Part shown: one piece after another, positions 55,035 to 63,920 of the stretch
Numbering within the stretch: the stretch's first letter is position 1
Layout of the letters: each line of letters starts with the position of its first letter
Source of the DNA: Bremerella sp. P1
Lineage (GTDB): Bacteria; Planctomycetota; Planctomycetia; Pirellulales; Pirellulaceae
Length of the DNA: 64,000 bases
Assembly: GCF_028748185.1 (NCBI RefSeq)
Contig: NZ_CP118164.1
Span: forward strand, 1,798,001-1,862,000
Direction of reading: 5' to 3'
Position numbers and translations under genes: made by a program
The notes under the pieces: generated by a model
Told to the model about the DNA's origin: nothing
The model's input: the letters and a program-made list of their open reading frames with translations, nothing else
Database searches by the model: none

Positions 55035-55970
55035 TCAGGATCGATCGCGGCTTGAGTCGGCCACCAAATTAGCCAAGCAGTCTACCGTTTGCAACTTCTG
55101 CTGAAGTTCCTCGGACTCTCGAGGAGTCAATTCGCGCTGAGGCAGTCGACATGTCCCGAAGTCGTGTCCCAGCATGCGAAGTAACTCCTTCATTGCCGAA
55201 TGAAACGGATATTGCCCAAGTACGCGAATGAGCTCGATTGCCTCCATTTGTAGTGCCTGAGCATCCTCCATCCGATGCGACTGAAACGCGTCGATCATCT
55301 CCAAATAGGTCGGGGCGATCACATTGTACGTGCTCCCGATCGCTGCCTTGGCACCAGTCGCCAACGCTCCTAGCATCATCTCATCGGTTCCCCACACGAC
55401 ATCGTATCTGCCATCACTGATTTCCAGACACTGCTGATATTCGTGCAGCTTCGTATCGGTATACTTTAGCCCGAAAAGATTGGGAATAGCTTCACCGGCT
55501 GCCTGCATGAAGGAGACGATGTCCACCGACGAGCCGGTCAATACAGGAATGTGATAGTAGTAAAAAGGAAGACTCGAAGCAGCCGAAGCGATCGCCTTGA
55601 TCGTTTCTAAGAGCGAGGCTTGATCGTTTGCTTTGAAGTAGGAGGGACAGGTCGCCGAAACGGCGTCGGCACCAATTTGCTGAGCATGGGCAGCCAAGAG
55701 CCTTGCTTCTGCAATACTGTTATGCCCTACCTGAACAAAGACCGGTATGCGTCCATCCGCTGCTTGCACGTAAGCTTCGGCCACCTCGCAGCGTTCCATA
55801 GTGGTAAGAGAAACGCCTTCGCCGGTGCTACCGCAGACATACAAACCGCGGTTGCCGGCCTCGATCAGGTGTTCAACCATCGGGCCAACTCTTTCCAATG
55901 CGAGCGACCCGTCGGCGCTGAATGGGGTATAAGTCGCGGCAACGAGACCGCTTAGTTTATGCGTACTCAA
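55035..55970 (-). CDS. nanA: N-acetylneuraminate lyase
   Basis: 311 aa, DapA/NanA aldolase fold. G47-S-T-G-E51 carboxylate-binding motif, the catalytic Tyr in YYYHIP (Y139 by alignment with Y137 of E. coli NanA) and the Schiff-base lysine K169 in FGLKYTD are present. The preceding sialidase gene ends 9 nt upstream and the transporter gene begins 25 nt downstream. It cleaves Neu5Ac to ManNAc and pyruvate. Dihydrodipicolinate synthase is the main alternative for the fold, but the neighbours and the YHIP motif favour sialate lyase. Confidence 0.9.
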   Translation of the reverse strand: MSTHKLSGLVAATYTPFSADGSLALERVGPMVEHLIEAGNRGLYVCGSTGEGVSLTTMERCEVAEAYVQAADGRIPVFVQVGHNSIAEARLLAAHAQQIGADAVSATCPSYFKANDQASLLETIKAIASAASSLPFYYYHIPVLTGSSVDIVSFMQAAGEAIPNLFGLKYTDTKLHEYQQCLEISDGRYDVVWGTDEMMLGALATGAKAAIGSTYNVIAPTYLEMIDAFQSHRMEDAQALQMEAIELIRVLGQYPFHSAMKELLRMLGHDFGTCRLPQRELTPRESEELQQKLQTVDCLANLVADSSRDRS

Positions 55971-55979
55971 GGTTCGTTC

Positions 55980-58900
55980 CTAACGGTTAACGACTTCGTT
56001 ATTGTTTTTCTGAAATACAGCTTCGTCGGTTGAGAACGGCGACGCTGGAAAACCATCGCGGTTGTATAGATTCACCGGCGTATCGGGATAGGCAATCCAT
56101 GCATAGCGAGCGAACTTCGGCTGGGGTACCTTCGTGCTTGTGATTCGAACACGATTCCCTTCCACGGTTGCCGTAGCTGGAAAGTAATGCCGATCGGCTC
56201 CGGCGATTTCAAAGTGGCGAAGTGATTTCTGGTCGTAAGAAACAAGCCCATCGCCCACGTGCTGGAATGCCAACCAGATAGATTCATCATCGATCTTCAT
56301 TGATTTCAGAAGTGGGCCGGTCGTTTCTGATACTGATGGGTCTCGATAGACATCGCCCAATGCAATTCTAGCGAGTCTTTGGCCAACAACTTTCTTGTCA
56401 CGCGGGTGGACATCGTTCCGATCCCCAGTGTCGATCGTAATCGCCATCCCGACGTTGACCATCTCCTCGGCAATACGACGTTGCCCCTCACGAAACACGG
56501 GCCAGTCTGGACGCTCGATCGCTGGGAGCTGGACGAACAGAAAAGGGAGGTCATGGCGTCCCCATTGGTCACGCCAGTCTTGGATTAAGATCGGAAGAAG
56601 TGATCGATGTTGAACCGCCCGGTCATGAGTCTCGGCATTCGATTCTCCTTGATACCAGAGGACACCACGAATCGCAAAGGGAAGCATTGGCTGGACGGCG
56701 GCTTCCCAGAGGAAGCCCGGCTTGAAGGGATGATTCGGCCCCAACTCGTCACCAGGCAGGGCAATACCTGACTGCATTGCCGGCAAGAGGTTCTCCCAAC
56801 CGCGGCGTCGACAAAAATCACTGAGCAAGGAGTTCTCCAGCCAGTTCCCATCGACGAGAGCGTGAAACCTGGGATCTTCCGCAAGACGATTGCGTCGAAT
56901 CCAAGCACTGGCCGGCGAACCACCTGAGCCAACATTGATAAGCCCGATGGGAACATCCAGTTGCCGATGGATTTCCCGACCGAAGTACCAAGCTACTGCA
57001 GAGAAGTCTTTCGCTTCAATAGGCGAGGCTACCGCCCAGCGACCCTGCTTGTAGTCCTCTGGACAAAGGCGGGCAAGTTCTTTCTCGCCGTTGGTCCCTG
57101 GGACCCCGGGGGCTCCCCCTATTAAGTTGAGCAACCGAATCGTGGGTATATCTGCCGCAGCGATCTCTTCTACTCCATGGTTGGTGGCATGAAGCGGCCA
57201 AGCCATATTCGACTGCCCAGCACAAAACCAAACGTCACCAACAAGAATGTCCTCGAAACGGATCGTCTTGTCGTCCGTACTAATGACCAACTGAATCGGC
57301 TGAGCGTTCGCCTCGCGTGCTGAGAATTGAACCTTCCAGTTGCCGTCCCTATCAGCCATTGTTTCGAGAGATGCCCCATCGAGTGTCACCACAACCTTCG
57401 TTTCCGATTTCGCCCAGCCCCAAACAGGCAGAGGCTGCTCTCTTTGCAGAACCATGTGACTGCCGAAGACCTTCGGAAGCTGTAAAACCTTCTTGGTGTC
57501 ATTCTTTTCTCGATGATCAGACTGGCGAAGGATGATGTCCTTCACTGGTATTCGCTGGAAGACAAGTTTCGACGTGCTCCCTTCGTAAAGGATGCCGACC
57601 GTATCTCGGTCGATCATGGTCATGCATGAGTAGCCTGCCCCGAGCCCTTCATCTAGTAGGAGACGTTTATCTTGTGGCCAGTTTTTGCCGTTATCGCTGG
57701 ACGCTTTGATCGTGATATTCTCACGACCCCCTAGACTGTCAGGGTTCGAGAAGAGCAACCATCCACCCAGTTCTTCGCCCAGTTCCTGGTCGACATTGAT
57801 AAGGCTCGCCATGCAGGCACCTGGTTCAATCAAAAGCTTCTTCGAGCTGGCATGCTCTTGCCATGTAGCTCCGAGGTCGTCCGATATCATCACGACGCGT
57901 GCCCGCGATTTGTTGTAACGACAATTCAGCATCAAGACGCCGGGGCGAACCTCGACAACCTGAGCCTCGGTCGTTTCTGGATGTGCCCCTGCTCCAACTT
58001 CCCAGGACTTCCCATGATCTTGGGAATAGACGATCGTCGAGTGTGGAACGCCGTCTTTATCTCGATATTGCGCCGCAAAGACGAGCGTACCATCCTCCAT
58101 GCAGATGCCCTTACCGGGACCATTAAAGAGGAGGTTCCACTCAGAGTTCTTGATTTGCTCGGTAATACGGATCGGCTCGGACCAACTTAGGCCGTCATCG
58201 TCGGAGCGGACGAGGACAAACTGACCAGTTTTCTCTGGCGACATGCCTTGGTCTGAACCGTGCCATGCCCGATTGCCATGACTCCATAAGGCAGCCACCC
58301 AGATCGAGCCGGTTTGCTTGTCGACCATAACTGCCGGATCACCAATACCATCGTATCTCCATTTAGGATCGTCACCCATGTTCATGACGATCTTCATCGG
58401 CTCCCAGCTACGCCCGCCGTCTGTGCTACGTGACATGCCGACATCGATATCGCCTGGCAAGTCACCACCATTGCGATAGCGCACGTCATACACTGCGATC
58501 AGCGTGCCCGCCTTGGTAGTTGCCAGGCCGGGGATACGATAGGTGTTGACTCCATCGTCTCCTGCGCGACGTAGTGCGTGGCCGATTCGTACCGGAGAAG
58601 ACTCCTCCATGGCAACCGGTCTATGTTGCTTTCCAGAAATCGTAACTTCCGGGCAGCTCACCCTGAGTGTCTGGGAGACATCGGCCGATTCCTTCAACTT
58701 CACCGACACAAGGAAGTGATTCTCTCCACGGTTAAGCGGAGCATGTCCCTGAAGCTTCATCTCACTGGAGGCCGCCGTTGAACTGCCAAAGAGCGTGAGA
58801 TCCGCATGGTCCTTCAAATCGACAATATTGAACCATGCTGGTCGCGGGGATGCACTTGCGATGACCTCTACCTTGTCGATGGCGCTAAGATCAATGGAAC

Positions 58901-59606
58901 CACTCAAAGCGACTTCCACCGCTTCGAGCATCAAGCCACCCTCGTTTCCCTGGACGTTTACCGTTACATCAAAGACCGGATTCCACTCGTTCCGCAGCAG
59001 CAATGGCACCGTTCGTTGTCTGGCGGTAATACTCTCAACGCGCTTCGGCATGCTCGGTTCGATGACAAGATCATCGATCATGACCCCTGAGCTAGAAGGC
59101 GTGGTACTACGAAAACGAATCTGCTTCGGCAATTTATCCGGAAGAGGGATCGAAACGTGATTCTTAAATCCTCCGACCGGTGCGTTGCCCGGGGCGTTGT
59201 AGGCAGTCTGCCAGTGACCATCCACCAACAAATCGACTTGAAAAGCAAATGGACTACGAGCAGTCCAGCGTTCAAACCAAAATTCAAGTCTGTCTGCTCG
59301 ACCTGGGAATGAATTGGGAGTCCAGATGACTTCACGTTCTGTCCCACCAAGCAGCCGTAGTGACGCCTTCCCACTTCGACGATGCGCCGTATGAACTACG
59401 ACTTGATTTGCTTCTGCGTTCCAAGTGCCAGAGTCATCGCTACCTTCGGCAAGTGGACCAGGAGTAAGCGACTCAAATCCTGCTTTTAGGGTCAAAGGAT
59501 GGCCCGTCGTCGCTTCCTGGGCAATTGCGGTCGTGACTGACCAGCAAATCAACGCAAACAGAGCGAGTAGCACGATCGAGCATTTGCTTGAAGTGGATCG
59601 TTTCAT
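55980..59606 (-). CDS. Secreted sialidase - sialate O-acetylesterase fusion
   Basis: 1208 aa. Signal peptide about 1-30. A beta-sandwich N-terminal region (about 45-330) includes BNR_assembly_N-like strands. The GH33 sialidase domain (about 340-690) has the arginine motif YRIPGL (about 352) and several Asp boxes: SRSTDGGRSWEP, VRSDDDGLSWSE, VYSQDHGKSWEV and SSDNGKNWPQ. The C-terminal half (from about 705) is a SASA-type esterase with GQSNM (Ser nucleophile, about 797-801), WYQGESNA (about 985) and a late D-VHPRDK (about 1068). The chain can thus remove O-acetyl groups and release terminal sialic acid. ATG at 59606 was chosen over a GTG 12 nt upstream. It follows a small lipoprotein gene by 44 nt. 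Confidence 0.9.
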   Translation of the reverse strand: MKRSTSSKCSIVLLALFALICWSVTTAIAQEATTGHPLTLKAGFESLTPGPLAEGSDDSGTWNAEANQVVVHTAHRRSGKASLRLLGGTEREVIWTPNSFPGRADRLEFWFERWTARSPFAFQVDLLVDGHWQTAYNAPGNAPVGGFKNHVSIPLPDKLPKQIRFRSTTPSSSGVMIDDLVIEPSMPKRVESITARQRTVPLLLRNEWNPVFDVTVNVQGNEGGLMLEAVEVALSGSIDLSAIDKVEVIASASPRPAWFNIVDLKDHADLTLFGSSTAASSEMKLQGHAPLNRGENHFLVSVKLKESADVSQTLRVSCPEVTISGKQHRPVAMEESSPVRIGHALRRAGDDGVNTYRIPGLATTKAGTLIAVYDVRYRNGGDLPGDIDVGMSRSTDGGRSWEPMKIVMNMGDDPKWRYDGIGDPAVMVDKQTGSIWVAALWSHGNRAWHGSDQGMSPEKTGQFVLVRSDDDGLSWSEPIRITEQIKNSEWNLLFNGPGKGICMEDGTLVFAAQYRDKDGVPHSTIVYSQDHGKSWEVGAGAHPETTEAQVVEVRPGVLMLNCRYNKSRARVVMISDDLGATWQEHASSKKLLIEPGACMASLINVDQELGEELGGWLLFSNPDSLGGRENITIKASSDNGKNWPQDKRLLLDEGLGAGYSCMTMIDRDTVGILYEGSTSKLVFQRIPVKDIILRQSDHREKNDTKKVLQLPKVFGSHMVLQREQPLPVWGWAKSETKVVVTLDGASLETMADRDGNWKVQFSAREANAQPIQLVISTDDKTIRFEDILVGDVWFCAGQSNMAWPLHATNHGVEEIAAADIPTIRLLNLIGGAPGVPGTNGEKELARLCPEDYKQGRWAVASPIEAKDFSAVAWYFGREIHRQLDVPIGLINVGSGGSPASAWIRRNRLAEDPRFHALVDGNWLENSLLSDFCRRRGWENLLPAMQSGIALPGDELGPNHPFKPGFLWEAAVQPMLPFAIRGVLWYQGESNAETHDRAVQHRSLLPILIQDWRDQWGRHDLPFLFVQLPAIERPDWPVFREGQRRIAEEMVNVGMAITIDTGDRNDVHPRDKKVVGQRLARIALGDVYRDPSVSETTGPLLKSMKIDDESIWLAFQHVGDGLVSYDQKSLRHFEIAGADRHYFPATATVEGNRVRITSTKVPQPKFARYAWIAYPDTPVNLYNRDGFPASPFSTDEAVFQKNNNEVVNR

Positions 59607-59650
59607 TGGGCAAGGCACTACTTTAAGGAGGGATCGATGGCAAACATCGC

Positions 59651-60094
59651 TTAGCGTCGTCGCCGGGCAGTAAGATCGAAATCAAAGCGATTCGTTTGTG
59701 GATTCACTTCCGCTCTTAGCTGTGACTGGGCATTGTAACGGGAAGGGATCACAACTCCGGAATTGCTCCCTGGGTCGTCTGTCGGAACGGACTCTCCTTC
59801 GGTTTCATCTTCAGCTTCGCCAGTCCAGACAATTGTTACCCGATGCTGGCCAGCGACAGCCCCCTTCTTCTGATCCATATACTGCAGGACATACTCGCCA
59901 CTTTGATTGGTGACACCGGACGACCGGCGTCCTTCCATGGGCTCGAAGTTGACTCGCAATCCGGCGATGGGTGTTCCATCGAGCGTGACCTTTCCGGTGA
60001 CAGGAATCAGGTCGGGATAACCTTGGTTTGAACCACAGCCTGCTGTCGCGACCAACGAAAGCAGGACAATCGAGATACCCAAACATAAACGCAT
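59651..60094 (-). CDS. Small lipoprotein with carboxypeptidase-regulatory-like fold
   Basis: 147 aa. Lipobox ATAGC with lipidated C20. A single Ig-like domain follows: VTGKVTLDGTPIAGLRVNFEP, then SGEYVLQYMDQKKGAVAGQHRVTI. Such lipoproteins are extremely common in planctomycetes next to DUF1559 genes, as here (48 nt gap). The role is unknown; attachment or presentation of a DUF1559-linked assembly is a common guess. It is the second gene of the sialic-acid transcript. Confidence 0.83.
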   Translation of the reverse strand: MRLCLGISIVLLSLVATAGCGSNQGYPDLIPVTGKVTLDGTPIAGLRVNFEPMEGRRSSGVTNQSGEYVLQYMDQKKGAVAGQHRVTIVWTGEAEDETEGESVPTDDPGSNSGVVIPSRYNAQSQLRAEVNPQTNRFDFDLTARRRR

Positions 60095-60142
60095 CTCAGG
60101 CTCCTTTCTATTGTGTTGTCGGTTGAATAGCAGCAGGCGATC

Positions 60143-61084
60143 TTAAAAGTCGCCAACGACATTGCCATCGCTGCGTTGACCAAGATTTGAGTAGGTGGCC
60201 ATATCGATCGTCTCGGCGATATAACGAGTCGATCCATCGCAGAGGGCGAAGATGGCACCCCCTGGGTGACGGCTTGTGAAGACCCGCTCTTCGCGCCATC
60301 CATCCGAGCCTCCATCTTCATTGATGGCAAAGTCCACCACACCCACCGTTCCAAAGACGGCAGCAACGGAGCACGCGGCGCACTTATCCAAACGAGGCCC
60401 CATCCAGACGGCCTTCGCGTTGCCATGTAACTGACTCTTTTCTCCAAACGAAAGCGTATTGCTCGTTCCGTCGGTAATATCCGCGAAGCTGATCTTGCTA
60501 TTGGGTCCAAAGACGCCATCAGGCTTGAATTTCAGATTGTCGTCATCAGAGCGGCCGTAAAACGGATTGGACGAAGCAGCTACCGCTGGCGAGTGAAAGG
60601 TACCAGCTACCAGGACATCAAACCGCCCCATAACCCCGCTGTAATTCGATGCCCCTAAGGCATAGCTGCCGGAAGTGACGGGACTGGGCGGATTGTCCGA
60701 AGGACAGATAAAAGCATCTAATCTGGTATCGCTTAAGTCGGTCGGAACGCTGCCATAGCTCACGATGCCTGGGTTTATTTGATCGAACAGGGCACTTTGC
60801 TCGATGTACGGAAGTACGAACGTTCCCCAGCCGAACGACGGAGAACCGAGCGTTGACGCTCCGCGGCCCGAGGCCAAGTAAATCCAACCAGGAGGAAAGG
60901 ACCCCAGCGTGTCATGATAATTGTGCAACGACAGACTGAGCTGCTTTAGGTTGTTCGTGCATTGCATTCGGCGAGCTGCCTCGCGAGCTTGTTGTACAGC
61001 TGGCAGTAACAATGCAATCAACACGCCGATGATCGCGATGACCACCAGCAACTCGACCAGCGTGAAACCACGTCGATTTGCCAT
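60143..61084 (-). CDS. DUF1559 pseudopilin-like protein
   Basis: 313 aa. Type IV prepilin-like N-terminus, RRGFTLVELLVVIAIIGVL, with the methylation-type Gly-Phe-Thr junction near residue 6. QQAREAARRMQCTNNLKQLSLSLHNYHDTLGSFPPGW follows. The C-terminal SRHPGGAIFALCDGS box is the DUF1559 signature. The ATG at 61084 is used, not a TTG 15 nt upstream. These proteins are a hallmark of the phylum and are inserted at the membrane by the type II/IV system. It heads the minus-strand sialic-acid group. Confidence 0.93.
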   Translation of the reverse strand: MANRRGFTLVELLVVIAIIGVLIALLLPAVQQAREAARRMQCTNNLKQLSLSLHNYHDTLGSFPPGWIYLASGRGASTLGSPSFGWGTFVLPYIEQSALFDQINPGIVSYGSVPTDLSDTRLDAFICPSDNPPSPVTSGSYALGASNYSGVMGRFDVLVAGTFHSPAVAASSNPFYGRSDDDNLKFKPDGVFGPNSKISFADITDGTSNTLSFGEKSQLHGNAKAVWMGPRLDKCAACSVAAVFGTVGVVDFAINEDGGSDGWREERVFTSRHPGGAIFALCDGSTRYIAETIDMATYSNLGQRSDGNVVGDF

Positions 61085-61614
61085 GAATTCGACCCCCAAT
61101 GAAAAGACTTACAAAAATGAAGCTTCAAATAAGATAGAAGCGAAGTCGATTCCACGTTGTCGAAAAATAGCATTCCGATGTGCGCAAATGGCAGCCGGGC
61201 TATTTCTGGATCTACGGGCGAAAGCAAAGCACCGGCAATCGCACGCGTGAATGCGCAAAGTCAATTACCAATCAAACCGAAACCAGCAGCCAGCAATATT
61301 AGAGTGTAGGTGATCAGACAACTAACGCACTGCTAATTCCTGCGAGGTCATCTTCGCTCGCACTGAGAAGCAATCACCGATCGTAGTTTCCTTGGGTCGG
61401 CCAAATCAGAACGCTACTAAGCTCCGGCAGAGAAGGACGGATCGGATCACGCCTTCTACCTCCTGATCAGTGTTAATACGAGAATCAAACTGCGGTTTAT
61501 GCACCAAAAGTAGTCAACCTAGTCCTGGTCGTTAAAAATAGGAAACTGGGGTTTCCCAAGCAAAGTACATGAGCTTTAATGCTTGCGTAGTTGTGTTCAT
61601 ACACGGAGGTTAGC
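61085..61614. other. Divergent intergenic region between the sialic-acid operon and the PstS-like gene
   Basis: About 530 nt without a credible gene. It must contain the promoter of the minus-strand sialic-acid operon and that of the + strand PstS-like gene. A short perfect hairpin, ggaaac-tggg-gtttcc (61541-61556), is the only structure that I noticed; no AraC/XylR-like direct repeat was evident by eye. Confidence 0.5.
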
Positions 61615-62703
61615 ATGCCGCAGTTCTTTCGCGACTTAGTACTCTTCTTCGCAGTTTTTGCCATCTTTGGTGTCTTCCAGATCGCCCGTGCTGAAGAGCA
61701 GCCGTCGACGCCCCCAGCGTCCCCGATGGAGATCCCCCCGGCGGAAAACAACAAATTATCCGTCGAGGAAGTACGCGCTATCCTCAACAGTATTGATCCC
61801 TACCTGCCAGGCAAAGAGATTTCAGGTGAGATCGATCTGTTTGGTTCGACGACGATGGACGCTCTCGTGCACGGCTGGGCTACTGGATTCACAAAGTTCC
61901 ATCCCGAAGCAAACATCGTTATCTCAGCTGAAGGCTCCGAAACGGTCTTCGATCGATTGTCAAAGAATCCAACAAGTATTGGCATGCTTTCGCGTCCAGT
62001 CACGCCTCAGGATCTGGATAAGTTGAAGTCGATGGGGCTGAAACGCCCTGTAGCGATTTACGTTGCTCGAGATGCTATGGGCGTTTACGTCCACAAAAGC
62101 AACCCACTCGAGTCGATAACCTATCCACAGCTTGTTTCCCTATTCTGTCGGGGAGATGCATCCAACGAGCCGACTTGGAGCACGGTTGCCGTGGAGGGAG
62201 ATTTGGCAGACAAGCCCGTTCAGATCATCGGTCGAGACAAAAATAGTGGCACTCAAAGGTATATCGAAGACTTTCTTTTTCACACCCACAACATGCGGAA
62301 GCACGCCCAGAATGTTGGGGCGAACGCCGAAGTTATTTCTGCAATTGCAGAGAACCCCCAGGGCATTGGCATTGCGGACTTAAAACATACCAATCCATCG
62401 GTGAAGCGATTAGGACTTGAAGACAAGCACGTAATACATGACGGAGATGAACACGAAGTTCTCCTTGGCCAGTATCCCATGATTCGTCCCTTAACCCTTG
62501 TCATGGACCTTGGCCAAAACAAAGACAAGGTAGCTGCCAATAAGGAATTCATTCGTTATGCCTTAGCACAAACGGGACAGACCCAGGATATCTTGGCTGG
62601 TTTTTTCCCATTTGATCCTCCGACGCTACGCAACGAATTATCAAAACTTATCGAAGAGGATTCGCCTCCGGTAACGGATGCCGAATTGAAAAAGGCGGAA
62701 TAA
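61615..62703 (+). CDS. PstS-like phosphate-binding family protein, secreted
   Basis: 362 aa. Signal peptide about 1-27 (...QIARAEE), a Pro-rich linker, then a PBP2 fold with LFGSTTMDALVHGWATGF (compare the GAGSTF opening of PstS) and IGRDKNSGTQRYIEDF (compare the phosphate-contacting RSDGSGT loop). It has no transporter genes nearby, so it may be a scavenging or signalling homologue. ATG at 61615 has a strong GGAGG. It ends 50 nt before the PDZ-YbaY gene, same strand. Confidence 0.85.
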   Translation: MPQFFRDLVLFFAVFAIFGVFQIARAEEQPSTPPASPMEIPPAENNKLSVEEVRAILNSIDPYLPGKEISGEIDLFGSTTMDALVHGWATGFTKFHPEANIVISAEGSETVFDRLSKNPTSIGMLSRPVTPQDLDKLKSMGLKRPVAIYVARDAMGVYVHKSNPLESITYPQLVSLFCRGDASNEPTWSTVAVEGDLADKPVQIIGRDKNSGTQRYIEDFLFHTHNMRKHAQNVGANAEVISAIAENPQGIGIADLKHTNPSVKRLGLEDKHVIHDGDEHEVLLGQYPMIRPLTLVMDLGQNKDKVAANKEFIRYALAQTGQTQDILAGFFPFDPPTLRNELSKLIEEDSPPVTDAELKKAE

Positions 62704-62753
62704 GACCAATTGAATGATGGGCCATGAGATTTAAGCGTCAAGGAAGCGAATTA

Positions 62754-63920
62754 ATGAATGCCTCTATCCGGAAATACCCGATTTACGCTGCATCGTTGCT
62801 GAGCACATTGACAGTCGCCTTCATCGCCAGTGAAGCGAACGCTCAGACGAGCTGGGGAGTTCAGCCGGTCCAAACGACTTACGCCAACCCTTCCGATTCA
62901 TGGTACAGCATGAACTGGGTGGGAAGCTCCAGCGTACGCAAACGCTGGCGCCTGGGAATCGAAGGTGAAAACTCCGTCACAGGCGTAGTGGTTCGACAAG
63001 TCGAATCGGGTTCGGCGGCGGCTCGCATTAACATCGTTCCGGGCGATATTATTGTTTGTGTCGCTGGCGATCAAGTTGGCAACGTAGGCAATCAAATCTT
63101 CGATCTCCAGGAGGAACTGAATCAACACGCAGATCGATTCGGGCGTGTTCAGATGTTGATCTACTACCAGAGAATTGGGCAACTAAGGTCTCTGAATGTA
63201 CAACTCCAGGATCACCCTGCAGGTCTTACCGGCACTCTGGCGGTAGAAAGTGGAAGATTGCCTGCGGATGCCGTCGTCACGATTCGCTTGGAGAACGTAA
63301 GTCGACCATTCTACGTCGTCCGCAATGGCGAGTATTCATTCCGGGCATCTGGTTATGGTATTGGGGATATTCCCTTCCAATTGAATTACGATCCGGCCTA
63401 CATTTCAAACAACGATACTTACCGATTACGGGCATGGATCACTTCGGGTGGGCGAACGATCTACGATACCGTCCAACCTCCTCTCGTGCTGACGCGCGGC
63501 AATCCCACAACGACCCGTTTATTGCTGCGTCCAGTGGCAACGCAATACACGCAGGCCAACACCGGTTCTGTCGTTACGGTCGGGTATAACTCAGTTGACG
63601 CGAATCAACAAGCTATCGTGAATGCTTACCAGCGTTACCTCGGACGCATGCCGAACTCCATGGAAATCGCGGCGTGGTACCAGACTGGTCAGATCCTCAA
63701 CGATCGTATGCGACGTCTTTCCCTTGAGTTGATGGCCACCGATGAATACTACAACCGGTCCGGCGGCAACAATGTGCTTTGGGTAAATCGCGTCTTCACC
63801 GAGATTATTGGGCACCCACCGACTACTACGGAAACTGATCTCTGGCTTCAACGCTTTGCTGAACTGCGTTATTCCAGAATGGAACTGCTCAATCAACTCA
63901 ATATGCAGGCACGGCGATAG
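62754..63920 (+). CDS. Secreted PDZ - YbaY - DUF4214-like protein
   Basis: 388 aa. Signal peptide about 1-31. A PDZ domain (about 60-130, LGIEGENSVTGVVVRQVESGS...VPGDIIV) is followed by a YbaY-type barrel (about 170-280): LTGTLAVESGRLPADAVVTIRLENVSR and IPFQLNYDPAYISNNDTYRLRAWITSGG. The C-terminal 100 residues resemble a repeated DUF4214 module (NAYQRYLGRMPNSMEIAAWYQTGQI, then EIIGHPPTTTETDLWLQRF). AAGGAAG precedes the ATG at 62754. YbaY proteins are linked to glycolipid or outer-membrane maintenance; the combination here is unusual. It follows the PstS-like gene by 50 nt. Confidence 0.78.
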   Translation: MNASIRKYPIYAASLLSTLTVAFIASEANAQTSWGVQPVQTTYANPSDSWYSMNWVGSSSVRKRWRLGIEGENSVTGVVVRQVESGSAAARINIVPGDIIVCVAGDQVGNVGNQIFDLQEELNQHADRFGRVQMLIYYQRIGQLRSLNVQLQDHPAGLTGTLAVESGRLPADAVVTIRLENVSRPFYVVRNGEYSFRASGYGIGDIPFQLNYDPAYISNNDTYRLRAWITSGGRTIYDTVQPPLVLTRGNPTTTRLLLRPVATQYTQANTGSVVTVGYNSVDANQQAIVNAYQRYLGRMPNSMEIAAWYQTGQILNDRMRRLSLELMATDEYYNRSGGNNVLWVNRVFTEIIGHPPTTTETDLWLQRFAELRYSRMELLNQLNMQARR

